Origin: Limosilactobacillus gastricus DSM 16045
Lineage (GTDB): Bacteria; Bacillota; Bacilli; Lactobacillales; Lactobacillaceae
Length of the DNA: 64,000 nucleotides
Assembly (NCBI RefSeq): GCF_001434365.1
Contig: NZ_AZFN01000001.1
Coordinates: forward strand, 62,655-126,654
Direction: 5' to 3'
Made by a program: the position numbers and the translations under genes. A model generated the notes under the pieces. That model did no database searches. It had not been told where the DNA came from and saw only the letters and a program-made list of their open reading frames with translations. This document shows positions 26,118 through 35,526 of this stretch, piece by piece. Position 1 is the stretch's first letter; every line of letters starts with the position of its first letter.

Positions 26118-26144
26118 GTCAACTAAAATATAAAACTAGTTGAC
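26118..26144 (+). promoter_or_regulatory. Candidate BirA-type operator upstream of bioY-birA
   Basis: A perfect eight-base inverted repeat, GTCAACTA (26118-26125) and TAGTTGAC (26137-26144), flanks AAATATAAAAC, which contains a -10-like sequence. Its half-sites resemble the Firmicute BirA operator (GTTAAC-type halves about 15 bases apart) and it sits directly before bioY and birA. A winged-helix BirA is encoded by the second gene. Confidence 0.55.
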
Positions 26145-26155
26145 GAGGAGTGTTT

Positions 26156-26707
26156 ATGAATTTGAATCATCAGAATTTACGTCATTTGACCCAGGCATCA
26201 GTTATTTTAGCTTTAACGATCATTTTTGGTTTTTTTCCTGGGATTCCTTTAGCGATTATTCCCGTCACAATTGTCCTCCAGAATTTAGGGATGATGTTGG
26301 CAGGAGAAATTTTAGGACCTTGGTGGGGAACCGGGACTATGATCACTTTTCTGGGCATGGTAGCTCTTGGGTTACCTATCCTTTCGGGTGGTCATGGTGG
26401 CTTGCAGGTCTTATTATCACCCTCAGGATGTTATTTGATTATGTGGATAATCGCCCCATTTATCATGGGATGGCTACTGAGAATTAATTTTTTGCGTCAG
26501 CATTGGTGGTCTGAATTAATCATTGTCTGGTTAACGGGAGCTGTGCTGGTTGATTTGATGGGCGGCCTTTTATTGTCATGGTGGATGCACTTTTCCTTAT
26601 CCTTTACCTTAGGGGCAATGATGATTTATTTACCAGGTGATACGATTAAGGTTTGTCTGTCGGTCATAATTGCTCGGCGTTTGCGAAAATCCAAGGTAAT
26701 TGATTAG
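26156..26707 (+). CDS. bioY: Biotin transporter substrate-binding membrane subunit BioY
   Basis: ECF-type S component for biotin, 183 residues from ATG 26156, with about six membrane segments and the BioY signature regions (IPLAIIPVTIVLQNLGMMLAG, shortened to VPITL-like PVTIVLQNLGMML, and LPILSGGHGG). It would bring biotin in for AccB, usually with shared EcfA/EcfT energising subunits encoded elsewhere. ATG 26156 lies 5 bases after GAGGAG. It is followed after 9 bases by birA. Confidence 0.92.
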   Translation: MNLNHQNLRHLTQASVILALTIIFGFFPGIPLAIIPVTIVLQNLGMMLAGEILGPWWGTGTMITFLGMVALGLPILSGGHGGLQVLLSPSGCYLIMWIIAPFIMGWLLRINFLRQHWWSELIIVWLTGAVLVDLMGGLLLSWWMHFSLSFTLGAMMIYLPGDTIKVCLSVIIARRLRKSKVID

Positions 26708-26716
26708 GAGATCGCG

Positions 26717-27678
26717 ATGTTAAAGGATGAAATTTTAACAGCTTTAATTGATCATCAAAGCTGGCTAAATGGTAACGAGTTAGCAAGTCAGTTAGGGGTA
26801 ACCCGAGCAGGCGTATCTAAGGCCATTCAACAATTAAAAGCCAGTGGTTATCAGATCGCGGTTGATCATGCCAAGGGATACCGGTTTGTGGGGACCAAGC
26901 ATTTAAGCCGGCAATTGATTCAACGCCAAATGGAATCGTCGACTCTGTGGAAGTTGGAAGTGTGGGATGAAGTTACGTCGACCCAAGATCGGGCTAAAGA
27001 AATCATTGCAAATGAATCTGACGATCGATTCATCGCGGTAATCGCAAATCATCAAACGCGGGTCATGGACGGTTAGGACGGAAATTCTATTCGCCAGCTC
27101 AAACGGGCCTATATTTTAGTGTGGTTATTCCCCAACAGCCAATTGAACAGATTACCAAAGCTGGTTTACTAACAACGAGTGTTGCGGTGGTAATAAGTGA
27201 GGAATTAGAAAGGTTAATTCCTGGATTAAGGCTTCAAGTGAAGTGGGTTAATGATCTTTACTTGGGGCAACAAAAGATTGCGGGGATTTTAACGGAAGCA
27301 GTTTTGGATGTTGATAATCCCCAGTGGGGATCAATTATTGTAGGAATTGGAATTAATTTATCAACTACCAAATTTCCCGCAGAACTCCACGACCAAGTGG
27401 CATCTTTGCAGGTAGTCGATTTTGATCGAAATCAGTTTTTAGCGAGCTTCTTGAATCGCTTTAGTAACTTAAATGCAACTTATAGCAGTGGATGTTATTT
27501 ACCTGCTTATCGGCAGCGTCAATTATTGATTGGTCGCCAAGTTACTTTAGTGTGTGGAAGTGAACAAGTGACCGGGTTGGTTGACGGGATTGATGATCAA
27601 GGAGCCCTAGTATTGAAGGTTGCTGATCAAAAGTTGCGAACTTTTGATAGTGGAGAAGTAACTAAAGTTAAATGGTAA
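26717..27678 (+). pseudogene. birA: Biotin-[acetyl-CoA carboxylase] ligase / biotin repressor BirA, frameshifted
   Basis: Two adjacent reading frames encode the halves of one BirA. The first (26717-27076) has the winged helix-turn-helix (LASQLGVTRAGVSKAI) and the start of the catalytic domain (WDEVTSTQDRAKE). The second carries the rest (KWVNDLYLGQQKIAGIL and the C-terminal SH3-like domain). At 27060-27062 a GGG run replaces the GGGG needed to read TRGHGRLGRKF, the biotin/ATP loop; restoring one G gives a continuous 320-residue protein. The break therefore falls in the active site. BirA would biotinylate AccB, so a true loss should be harmful unless a second ligase exists. A homopolymer sequencing error is a serious alternative. 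Confidence 0.88.
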
Positions 27679-27680
27679 CT

Positions 27681-27718
27681 AAAAATAAGCTGAAGGAATG
27701 ATCCTCAGCTTATTTTTT
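27681..27718. terminator. Bidirectional terminator between birA and the ABC-F gene
   Basis: AAAAATAAGCTGA (27681-27693) pairs with TCAGCTTATTTTT (27705-27717). It serves birA on the + strand and the ABC-F gene, whose stop codon it touches, on the - strand. Confidence 0.85.
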
Positions 27719-29645
27719 AGTTATCCAGATCAAAAGATTCTAAAGCTTCCGCGGCTTCAGTCCAGGCTAATTCAGCTTCATCAGCTTGGGCTTGATAGTG
27801 GTCCAATTCCTTTTGGAGATCGGTTAACTTTGCGATATCTGAAGCGACTTCCGGCTGATTCATGGTTTCTTGAATCTTGGCAATTTGCTGATCAAGTTTT
27901 TCCATCGCCTCTTCGTATTCATCCACTTTCCGTTGAAGTTTCCGCCGCTCCCGTTGAATCTCTTTAGTAGCTTGATAAGATCCTTGCTTTGGTTTGGCCA
28001 TCTCATTAGTTGTCTCTTCGCTTACTTGAGCAGAAGTTTGATCAAGTGTCGCTAAATAATCATCATAGTCCCCTTCATAACTAGTGGCATGATCAGGGTG
28101 GATGGCTACTAGCTGGGTCGCAACTTGATTAATAAAGTATCGATCATGTGAAACAAATAACACCGTGCCGGTAAATTCGTTAATGGCGGCTTCTAAGACT
28201 TCGCGACTGTCGATGTCTAAGTGGTTCGTCGGTTCGTCTAGCACTAGGAAGTTCATTGGTTGGAAGGAAAGTTTGGTTAATTCTAACCGGGCTTTTTGTC
28301 CCCCGCTGAGGTCCTTAACCTGCTTATAGACATCATCACCGATAAATAAAAAGCTTCCCAGCAGGGTCCGGATTTCGGTTTCGTCGACTTCGGGATGCTC
28401 GTCCCAAACTTCATCTAAAACAGTTTTTTCGGGATGGAGCTGTTGTTGCTCTTGGTCGTAATAACCAATTTCAAGGTTGGCACCAAGTTTGACCGTTCCG
28501 CTAATGGGGGGGAGCAGATTTAAAATCGTTTTTAAGAGGGTCGATTTACCGATTCCGTTGGGTCCAATAATCCCCAACCGCTGTCCTTTTCGTTCGGTAA
28601 AAGAGAGGGGGCCGGCGATTTTTTGATCATGGTAACCGATAGAAAGTTGGTCAACCGCAAGGACCTCATTGCCGCTCTCATGTTCGCTATGAAATTGAAA
28701 ATGAATGGATCGATCATCGGTCGTGGGCCGCTCCATGCGCTCCATTTTTTCCAATTGTTTCCGTCGTGATTGCGCTCGCTTGGTGGTTGATGCCCGTACC
28801 AGATTACGATTAACAAAGTCCTCTAATTTGGCAATTTCTTTTTGTTGCTGGTCATAATGTTTCATTTCACTTTGCAACCAGTCGGCTTTATGATCAACAA
28901 ATTGACTATAGTTTCCGGTGTAGTGGCGAAGCGTTTTTTGATCGAGATCGTAAACCTCATTAACTACCTGGTCTAAGAAATAGCGGTCATGAGACACAAT
29001 GAGAAGGGCCCCATGATAAGTCTTCAAATAACTCTCTAACCAGGTTAGTACATTCATATCAAGATGATTGGTTGGTTCATCCAAGATTAATAATTGAGGG
29101 CGTTCTAACAGAATTTTTGCTAAAGCCAATTTGGTTTTTTTCCCACCTGAAAGATCAGTTACCGGTTGATCATACATTTGTTCAGGAAAACCAAAACCGG
29201 TCAAGACTCCCCGGATTTTAGAATTAATTTCATAACCACCTTGACTCTGAAATTTAGTTTGTAATTGATCATATTGGCCCGTAATGCTAGCAAAATCGTC
29301 ACTGGTAGGATCAATCGTGGCTAATTGGCTTTCCAAATCATGAATGGTTGCTTCCATTTGATGGAGAGGGGCAAAAACACTATCCATTTCAGCCCAGATG
29401 CTATTTTGGCTATCTAGGCCTTGATCTTGGGCAAGATAACCAATGGTTAAGTCCCGCACGGTAGTAACTTCACCTTCATCGGGCGTCGTAATTCCGGCAA
29501 TTATTCGAAGTAGGGTGGTTTTGCCGGCACCGTTTCGCCCAACCAAGGCAATTCGGGCATGGTCATTGATTTGTAGATTGATCTTGTGAAATAATGTGTC
29601 GGCTCCAAAGCGTCGCTCAACATTATTGGTTTGTAATAATAACAT
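27717..29645 (-). CDS. ABC-F family ATPase (YdiF-like)
   Basis: A 642-residue soluble protein with two ABC ATPase domains and no membrane segments. Walker A motifs are GRNGAGKTTLL (about residue 36) and GPNGIGKSTLL (about residue 357); the signatures are LSGGKKTKLALA and LSGGQKARLEL; Walker B is LLILDEPTNHLD and FLVLDEPTNHLD. An inter-domain linker rich in charged residues and a C-terminal coiled coil (about 560-630) are present. ABC-F proteins act on the ribosome as translation factors or antibiotic protection proteins. Nothing here points to resistance rather than housekeeping. It is transcribed divergently from rex. Confidence 0.92.
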   Translation of the reverse strand: MLLLQTNNVERRFGADTLFHKINLQINDHARIALVGRNGAGKTTLLRIIAGITTPDEGEVTTVRDLTIGYLAQDQGLDSQNSIWAEMDSVFAPLHQMEATIHDLESQLATIDPTSDDFASITGQYDQLQTKFQSQGGYEINSKIRGVLTGFGFPEQMYDQPVTDLSGGKKTKLALAKILLERPQLLILDEPTNHLDMNVLTWLESYLKTYHGALLIVSHDRYFLDQVVNEVYDLDQKTLRHYTGNYSQFVDHKADWLQSEMKHYDQQQKEIAKLEDFVNRNLVRASTTKRAQSRRKQLEKMERMERPTTDDRSIHFQFHSEHESGNEVLAVDQLSIGYHDQKIAGPLSFTERKGQRLGIIGPNGIGKSTLLKTILNLLPPISGTVKLGANLEIGYYDQEQQQLHPEKTVLDEVWDEHPEVDETEIRTLLGSFLFIGDDVYKQVKDLSGGQKARLELTKLSFQPMNFLVLDEPTNHLDIDSREVLEAAINEFTGTVLFVSHDRYFINQVATQLVAIHPDHATSYEGDYDDYLATLDQTSAQVSEETTNEMAKPKQGSYQATKEIQRERRKLQRKVDEYEEAMEKLDQQIAKIQETMNQPEVASDIAKLTDLQKELDHYQAQADEAELAWTEAAEALESFDLDN

Positions 29646-29730
29646 AATTGTTCCTTTGTGATATAGAAAGGTTTATAAGCTATTTGATTGTAGCATATCT
29701 CGCAAAATTTAGTAAAATATTGGCAAAATA

Positions 29731-29770
29731 ATGAAAAACATTTCACAAACATTGGAAAACTTGTTATGAT
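29731..29770 (+). promoter_or_regulatory. rex promoter with candidate Rex box
   Basis: TTCACA (29742-29747) and TATGAT (29765-29770) are 17 bases apart. The -35 overlaps an 18-base Rex-type palindrome (29731-29748) whose right half TTCACAA is perfect and whose left half matches 4 of 7 positions of TTGTGAA. Rex autoregulation through this site is plausible. Confidence 0.5.
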
Positions 29771-29813
29771 TAGCAGGTAAAGAAAAATGATTAATTAGGA
29801 GTAATACAGAAAG

Positions 29814-30446
29814 ATGCCAAATCGTAAGATACCTCGGGCTACGGCCAAGCGCTTGCCAGTATACTACCGCTACTTAAACATCTTATTAAATGCCAACAAA
29901 AAGCGGGTATCATCGACCGAATTATCTGAAGCGGTGCAAGTCGATTCAGCTACGATCCGGCGTGATTTTTCTTATTTTGGGGAACTAGGGAAACGTGGTT
30001 ACGGATATGATGTTGAAAAATTACTTAATTTTTTTAAGCGGGTCCTAAATCAAGACCAATTGACCAGTATCGCCTTAGTGGGGGTTGGGAATATTGGACG
30101 GGCTTTGATGAACTATAATTTCCATCAAAATACTAATCTGCGGATCTCGTGTGCTTTTGATCCCAAACCAGAATTAGCTAATACCATTCAAAGTGGGATT
30201 CCGGTTTATCCAGTCACTGAAATGCAAAAGCAATTGCGCGAGCAACAAATTGACGCTGTGATTTTGACGGTGCCGGGAGATCAGGCTCAAAAGGTGACGG
30301 ATGAACTAGTAGAAACCGGAGTGCGAGGGATTCTGAACTTTACGCCAGTTCGGCTGTCAGTCCCTAAGGAAGTACAAGTCCAAAATATTGATTTAACTAA
30401 CGAATTACAAACTTTGATTTACTTTATTGAAAGTACGCAAAAGTAA
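29814..30446 (+). CDS. rex: Redox-sensing transcriptional repressor Rex
   Basis: A 210-residue regulator with an N-terminal winged helix ([20 protein letters not shown]) and a Rossmann domain with [10 protein letters not shown] that senses the NADH/NAD+ ratio. Rex represses fermentation and NADH-oxidation genes when NADH is low. Its own promoter has a degenerate Rex box. Downstream is a terminator, then secA. Confidence 0.96.
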   Translation: MPNRKIPRATAKRLPVYYRYLNILLNANKKRVSSTELSEAVQVDSATIRRDFSYFGELGKRGYGYDVEKLLNFFKRVLNQDQLTSIALVGVGNIGRALMNYNFHQNTNLRISCAFDPKPELANTIQSGIPVYPVTEMQKQLREQQIDAVILTVPGDQAQKVTDELVETGVRGILNFTPVRLSVPKEVQVQNIDLTNELQTLIYFIESTQK

Positions 30447-30457
30447 ATTCAGAATTG

Positions 30458-30492
30458 AACCTCGTGAGTAGTAATCTGCTCCGGGGTTTTTC
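30458..30492 (+). terminator. Terminator after rex
   Basis: AACCTCG with GAGTAG (30458-30471) folds back on CTGCTC with CGGGGTT (30476-30488), with wobble pairs and one bulge, followed by TTTT. Confidence 0.7.
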
Positions 30493-30651
30493 TAATTGTT
30501 GGTAAGTCAATAAATTTTAGGTGAAAGGTTGTCATAATTCGCATTAACGGCGCTATCATGGTAGAATAACAAAGATTATGTTTAACAATTAGACCAGCTA
30601 TTAGTAAAAATCCCAATAGGTGGTCAATTTAAATTGGAGGAAAAGATTTAG

Positions 30652-33021
30652 ATGGCTAACATTTTAAGAAAATGGGTCGAAAGTGATCGACGGGAACTCC
30701 GGCGAATTGCTCGGCAAGCTCGGAAGGTTGAAGAGTATGCTGATCAAATGGCATCACTAAAAGACGAAGAATTACAAGCCAAAACTCCAGAATTTAAAGA
30801 ACGCTTGGCCAATGGGGAAACTTTAGATGATATTTTACCGGAAGCTTTTGCGGTTGCTCGGGAAGGAGCAAAACGGGTTTTAGGTTTATATCCATTCCAC
30901 GTTCAAATCATGGGAGGAATTGTCTTGCATGGTGGGAATATCGCCGAAATGAAGACGGGGGAAGGGAAGACCTTAACCGCCACCATGCCAGTTTATTTAA
31001 ATGCTCTTGCCGGCAAGGGTGTGCACGTTATTACCGTTAATGAGTATCTTTCGGAACGGGATGCTGAAGAAATGGGGCAACTCTATCATTGGCTAGGCCT
31101 ATCTGTTGGGGTCAATGGGGCTGAACGAACGGCAGATGAAAAGCGGGCTGCCTATGCGGCTGATATTCTCTATTCAACTAATAGCGAAATCGGGTTTGAT
31201 TATTTGCGGGACAACATGGCTGTTTACCAAGAAGATCAAGTACAACGCGGGCTGAATTTTGCGATTGTCGATGAGGTGGATTCGATCCTTATTGATGAGG
31301 CACGGACCCCATTAATTATTTCTGGACCAGGAACGGGCACTTCCAAGCTGTATCAACAAGCCGATCGATTTGTGAAAAAGTTGACGGAAGAAGATGACTA
31401 CAAAATTGATCTGGAGTCCAAAACCGTTTCCTTAACTGATGATGGAATTAAAAAGGCAGAACAATATTTTAATCTGGACAACCTATACGACACCGATAAT
31501 ACAGCCTTAACGCATCACTTGGACCAAGCTTTACGGGCCAATTACATCATGATGTTAGATAAGGATTATGTGGTCCGTGACGGTGAAGTCTTGATCGTTG
31601 ATTCCTTTACCGGACGGGTGATGGAAGGTCGCCGATTCTCCGATGGGTTGCACCAAGCGATTGAAGCCAAGGAACATGTCGAAATTCAAGAAGAAAACAA
31701 GACGATGGCTAACATCACTTACCAGAACCTATTTCGGATGTACAGTAAGCTTTCCGGAATGACGGGGACGGCGCGGACAGAAATGGAAGAGTTCCGTGAA
31801 ATTTATAATATGGATACGATCTCGATTCCGACGAACATGCCTGTTGCCCGGGTTGATGAACCGGACTTACTTTATCCAACCTTAACCAGTAAATTCCATG
31901 CGGTCGTCCGTAAAATTGATGAATTACATACCAAGGGTCAACCAATTCTGGTTGGGACGGTTGCGGTGGAAACCTCTGAATATCTTTCACATCTGTTGGA
32001 TGAAAAGAAAATTCCGCACGTGGTCTTGAATGCAAAAAACCATGCTAAGGAAGCGGAAATCGTTAAGAACGCAGGTCAAGTTGGGGCTGTGACCATCGCC
32101 ACCAATATGGCCGGTCGGGGAACTGATATTAAATTAGGACCTGGCGTCCGTGAACTTGGTGGTTTAGCGGTGATTGGGACCGAACGACATGAATCACGGC
32201 GAATTGATAATCAATTACGAGGCCGGTCGGGTCGGCAAGGTGATCCGGGCTTATCACAATTTTACTTATCATTGGAAGATGACCTTATGAAGCGGTTCGG
32301 TGGCGACCGGATCAAAGCCTTTTTACAACGGCTTCAAGTTGATGATGATGATGAAGATGTTGTAATTAAGAGTCGGTTCTTGACGCGGCAAGTTGAATCG
32401 GCCCAAAAACGGGTTGAAGGTAATAACTATGATTCTCGGAAGAACGTCTTACAATACGATGACGTCATGCGGGAACAACGGGAAATTATCTACAAAGAAC
32501 GTCAAAAAGTGATTACCGAAAGCGAATCCCTTGATAATGTCTTAATGCCAATGGTTGAACGGACCGTCCAACGAGCAGTGGACCAACATACCTTGGGTGA
32601 TCAAAAGGATTGGGATCTGAATCGGATTGTTGATTTTGCTAGCGAAGTGATCACCAAGCCAGAGAAACTTCAGGTAGCTGATCTCGAAGGACTATCCACG
32701 ACGGAGATTGTGGAAAAACTTATGACCTTAGCTAATGAAGTATACGACGAAAAGAAGGACCAACTTTATGATGCTGCTCAAATGCTTGAATTTGAGAAAG
32801 TCGTCATCTTACGGGTAGTCGACTCCCATTGGACTGATCATATTGATATGATGGATCAATTCCGCCAATCCGTTGGATTACGGGGATATGGACAACGTAA
32901 TCCTTTGGTTGAATATCAAATGGCGGGTTACCAAATGTTTGAACAAATGATCACGGATATTGAATATGAAGCAACGCGCTTATTCATGAAGTCGGAAATT
33001 CGGCAAAACGTAACAAGATAA
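30652..33021 (+). CDS. secA: Preprotein translocase ATPase SecA
   Basis: Motor of the Sec export pathway, at the membrane with SecYEG. The 789-residue protein has the nucleotide site [14 protein letters not shown], the DEVDSIL Walker B, the preprotein-binding domain, the second helicase domain ([12 protein letters not shown]) and the scaffold/wing domains. It ends at SEIRQNVTR without the usual C-terminal zinc-binding SEC-C motif, as in many lactobacilli. prfB follows. The gene for ribosome hibernation factor that often precedes secA is not here; rex takes that place. Confidence 0.97.
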   Translation: MANILRKWVESDRRELRRIARQARKVEEYADQMASLKDEELQAKTPEFKERLANGETLDDILPEAFAVAREGAKRVLGLYPFHVQIMGGIVLHGGNIAEMKTGEGKTLTATMPVYLNALAGKGVHVITVNEYLSERDAEEMGQLYHWLGLSVGVNGAERTADEKRAAYAADILYSTNSEIGFDYLRDNMAVYQEDQVQRGLNFAIVDEVDSILIDEARTPLIISGPGTGTSKLYQQADRFVKKLTEEDDYKIDLESKTVSLTDDGIKKAEQYFNLDNLYDTDNTALTHHLDQALRANYIMMLDKDYVVRDGEVLIVDSFTGRVMEGRRFSDGLHQAIEAKEHVEIQEENKTMANITYQNLFRMYSKLSGMTGTARTEMEEFREIYNMDTISIPTNMPVARVDEPDLLYPTLTSKFHAVVRKIDELHTKGQPILVGTVAVETSEYLSHLLDEKKIPHVVLNAKNHAKEAEIVKNAGQVGAVTIATNMAGRGTDIKLGPGVRELGGLAVIGTERHESRRIDNQLRGRSGRQGDPGLSQFYLSLEDDLMKRFGGDRIKAFLQRLQVDDDDEDVVIKSRFLTRQVESAQKRVEGNNYDSRKNVLQYDDVMREQREIIYKERQKVITESESLDNVLMPMVERTVQRAVDQHTLGDQKDWDLNRIVDFASEVITKPEKLQVADLEGLSTTEIVEKLMTLANEVYDEKKDQLYDAAQMLEFEKVVILRVVDSHWTDHIDMMDQFRQSVGLRGYGQRNPLVEYQMAGYQMFEQMITDIEYEATRLFMKSEIRQNVTR

Positions 33022-33031
33022 ACACACTTTG

Positions 33032-33065
33032 TGGGGGCTGGAGGGATTCAGCTCCCCTTTTATTC
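33032..33065 (+). terminator. Hairpin terminator between secA and prfB
   Basis: GGGGGCTG (33033-33040) pairs with CAGCTCCCC (33049-33057) with one bulge, followed by TTTTATT. prfB starts 17 bases later, so read-through must supply part of its transcription unless a promoter overlaps. Confidence 0.6.
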
Positions 33066-33081
33066 TTTAAATGAGGTCTTT

Positions 33082-34198
33082 ATGGAAATCAGTGATATTA
33101 ATAAACAAATAGAAGCGCTCCAAAACGAGGTAGCTAGCTTCGGGAGGTCTCTTTGACTTAGATGCCTTAAACGAAACGATTGCAGAACACGAAAATCAGA
33201 TGACGGTACCAGGTTTTTGGGATGACAATCAGCAGGCCCAGAAATTGATTGATGAGACTAACCAATTGAAAGGTCGTCGGGATACCTTTTTATCCTTGCA
33301 AACTGCAGTGAATGACCTGATTGATTTGAGAGATTTATTAAGCCTAGAAGCGGATGCGGACCTAGAAAACGAGTTGGAAAACAATTTGAGGCGAACCACG
33401 TCTGAGGTGGAAAAGTACCAATTAAATCAACTTTTAGATGGTCCTTATGATGCGAATAATGCGATCTTAGAAATTCATCCAGGCGCTGGGGGGACGGAAG
33501 CCCAAGATTGGGGTGAAATGCTGTTGCGAATGTACACTCGATGGGCGGAACAACATCAATATCAAGTTGAAATCGCGAATTATGAAGCCGGTGAAGAAGC
33601 GGGTATCAAGAGTGTCACGTTAATTATTAAGGGCCATAATGCATATGGATTCTTACATCCAGAAAAAGGGGTTCATCGGCTAGTGCGGATTTCTCCGTTT
33701 GATTCAGCCAATCGACGGCATACCTCTTTTGCTTCGATTGATGTCATGCCCGAGATGGATGATAGCATCGAGATTGATATTAACCCGGCTGATTTACGGG
33801 TGGATACTTTCCGGTCTAGCGGGGCTGGGGGACAGCATATCAACAAGACTGATTCAGCAATCCGGATCACCCACTTGCCAACAGGGATTGTGACTTCATC
33901 ACAAGCGGAGCGGTCGCAACTCCAGAACCGGGAAACGGCAATGCGGATGTTAAAGTCTAAATTATATGAATTAGAGCAAGAAAAGCAGGCTGAGGAGCGG
34001 GCTAAAATTGCAGGAGAACAACTGGAGAATGGTTGGGGGTCCCAGATTCGCTCTTACGTTTTGCACCCATATTCTTTAGTTAAGGATACCCGGACCGGTT
34101 ATGAAACTCATGATACCCAAGGGGTTTTAGATGGTGATTTGGATCCTTTTATTAATGCTTTTTTGAAATGGCAATTAAGTCAGAAAAATCCCCAATAA
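33082..34198 (+). CDS. prfB: Peptide chain release factor 2, with programmed +1 frameshift
   Basis: Terminates translation at UGA and UAA. Translation begins at ATG 33082 behind GAGG, reads 24 codons to an in-frame TGA at 33154-33156, then continues in the +1 frame to 34198, giving about 371 residues. The GGQ motif (SSGAGGQHINKTDS) and the UGA-recognising SPF motif (ISPFDSANRRHTSF) identify RF2. The signal is CTT TGA C with an internal Shine-Dalgarno-like GGGAGG three bases upstream, the classic autoregulatory site. It begins the run prfB-pspC-like-hprK-lgt-gpsA. Confidence 0.97.
33142..33157 (+). promoter_or_regulatory. Programmed +1 frameshift site of prfB
   Basis: GGGAGG TCT CTT TGA C: an internal SD-like element, three bases, then the slip codon CTT and the in-frame UGA followed by C, a poor termination context. 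RF2 level sets the outcome: scarce RF2 lets the ribosome slip and make more RF2. Confidence 0.93.
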
Positions 34199-34219
34199 AC
34201 TTGGTTAAAGGAGGACACT

Positions 34220-34573
34220 ATGAAAAAGCGACGAAAGCAAAAACAATTAACGCGTTCGGCTGATAATCGAGTCTTGGGGGGCGTCCTAGGAGGTTTTGCT
34301 AATTATCTAGGTTGGAACGCCAATGTTTTACGGGTTTTATATTTAATCGTGACGGCACTGACTTCTTTCCTACCGGGAATTGTGATCTATATTGTCTTAT
34401 ACGTCACCATGCCAGCTGATCCCCAGCAACAAGATATGTGGTCCTATTTACGCGATCAAATTCCAAAGATCCGTGAATTTGATTTCAATAGCTTAAATTT
34501 TAAGCGGAAAGAATTGCATGACGTGGAGGAAAAAGACGTCAAAGATGCCAATGATGAAGATAAAAAGGAGTAA
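34220..34573 (+). CDS. PspC domain-containing small membrane protein
   Basis: A 117-residue protein. After a basic start (MKKRRKQKQLTRSADNRVLGG) comes a PspC-type segment (VLGGFANYLGWNANVLRVLYL) with a membrane region at about 35-65, and a highly charged C-terminal tail. PspC proteins take part in envelope stress responses. In lactobacilli this gene commonly lies beside hprK, which starts four bases after it. Function here is unproven. Confidence 0.85.
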   Translation: MKKRRKQKQLTRSADNRVLGGVLGGFANYLGWNANVLRVLYLIVTALTSFLPGIVIYIVLYVTMPADPQQQDMWSYLRDQIPKIREFDFNSLNFKRKELHDVEEKDVKDANDEDKKE

Positions 34574-34576
34574 ATC

Positions 34577-35521
34577 ATGACTGATAGTAAGACTTCTGTG
34601 ACCGTCGAAGAGCTCATTAATAATGCTCGGTTGAAAATTTTACAGGGGGCTGAATATATTGATCGTCCTATTGTAACGGGAAATATTTGTCGGCCGGCAT
34701 TACCATTTGCTGGTTATTTCACCCATTATCCGGCCGAACGGATTCAATTATTAGGGATTACCGAAAATGCCTTTGCCGATGAGGTCGACCACGAGAAATT
34801 GGCTGAGTATTGCGAGCGGATGTGCTGTGAGGAGACCCCTTGCTTTGTGATTACTTCCGATTTGCCGATCTTACCAGAACTAAAGGTTGCCGCGGCCAAG
34901 GCTAATATTCCAATTTTAGGGACGCATTTGACCTCATCGCGGGCCATTGGCAATATGTCAGCTTATCTCTGGAGTCAATTAACACCACGGGAATCAGTGC
35001 ATGGGGTATTGGTTGATATTAACGGCACTGGGGTCATGTTGACAGGTGATTCGGGAGTTGGAAAGAGTGAAACCGCTTTGGAATTAATTCGCCGGGGGCA
35101 TCGGTTGGTAGCCGATGATCGAGTAGAAGTGTACGCACGTGATGAACGGGATTTAGTTGGATCAGCCCCAGCTATCCTAAAACACATGATGGAAATTCGA
35201 GGAATTGGGATCATTGATGTGATGACTCTCTTCGGGACTGGCGCTGTATTGGATGAAGACGAAGTTGATTTGATCATTCATCTAGAATCGTGGTCGCCTG
35301 ATAAAAAGTTTGATCGCTTAGGGCATCGTGGAGATACCCGAACGATTCAAGACATCGCGGTGCCACAAATTTCCCTTCCCGTGAAAAGTGGACGAAACCT
35401 GGCGATCATTATTGAATCGGCAGCGATGAATTTCCGGGCTCAAAATATGGGTTATGATGCGACGACGACCTTTGATAATAACCTTCACCAATTAATTAAG
35501 CAAAACTCAAAAGGTAACTAG
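34577..35521 (+). CDS. hprK: HPr kinase/phosphorylase
   Basis: Phosphorylates Ser46 of HPr in response to glycolytic intermediates and removes it again with phosphate, setting CcpA-dependent catabolite control. The 314-residue protein has the P-loop GDSGVGKSE and the signature MEIRGIGIIDV. It lies between the PspC-like gene and lgt, the usual Lactobacillales order, and starts four bases after its upstream neighbour. Confidence 0.97.
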   Translation: MTDSKTSVTVEELINNARLKILQGAEYIDRPIVTGNICRPALPFAGYFTHYPAERIQLLGITENAFADEVDHEKLAEYCERMCCEETPCFVITSDLPILPELKVAAAKANIPILGTHLTSSRAIGNMSAYLWSQLTPRESVHGVLVDINGTGVMLTGDSGVGKSETALELIRRGHRLVADDRVEVYARDERDLVGSAPAILKHMMEIRGIGIIDVMTLFGTGAVLDEDEVDLIIHLESWSPDKKFDRLGHRGDTRTIQDIAVPQISLPVKSGRNLAIIIESAAMNFRAQNMGYDATTTFDNNLHQLIKQNSKGN

Positions 35522-35526
35522 ATCGC

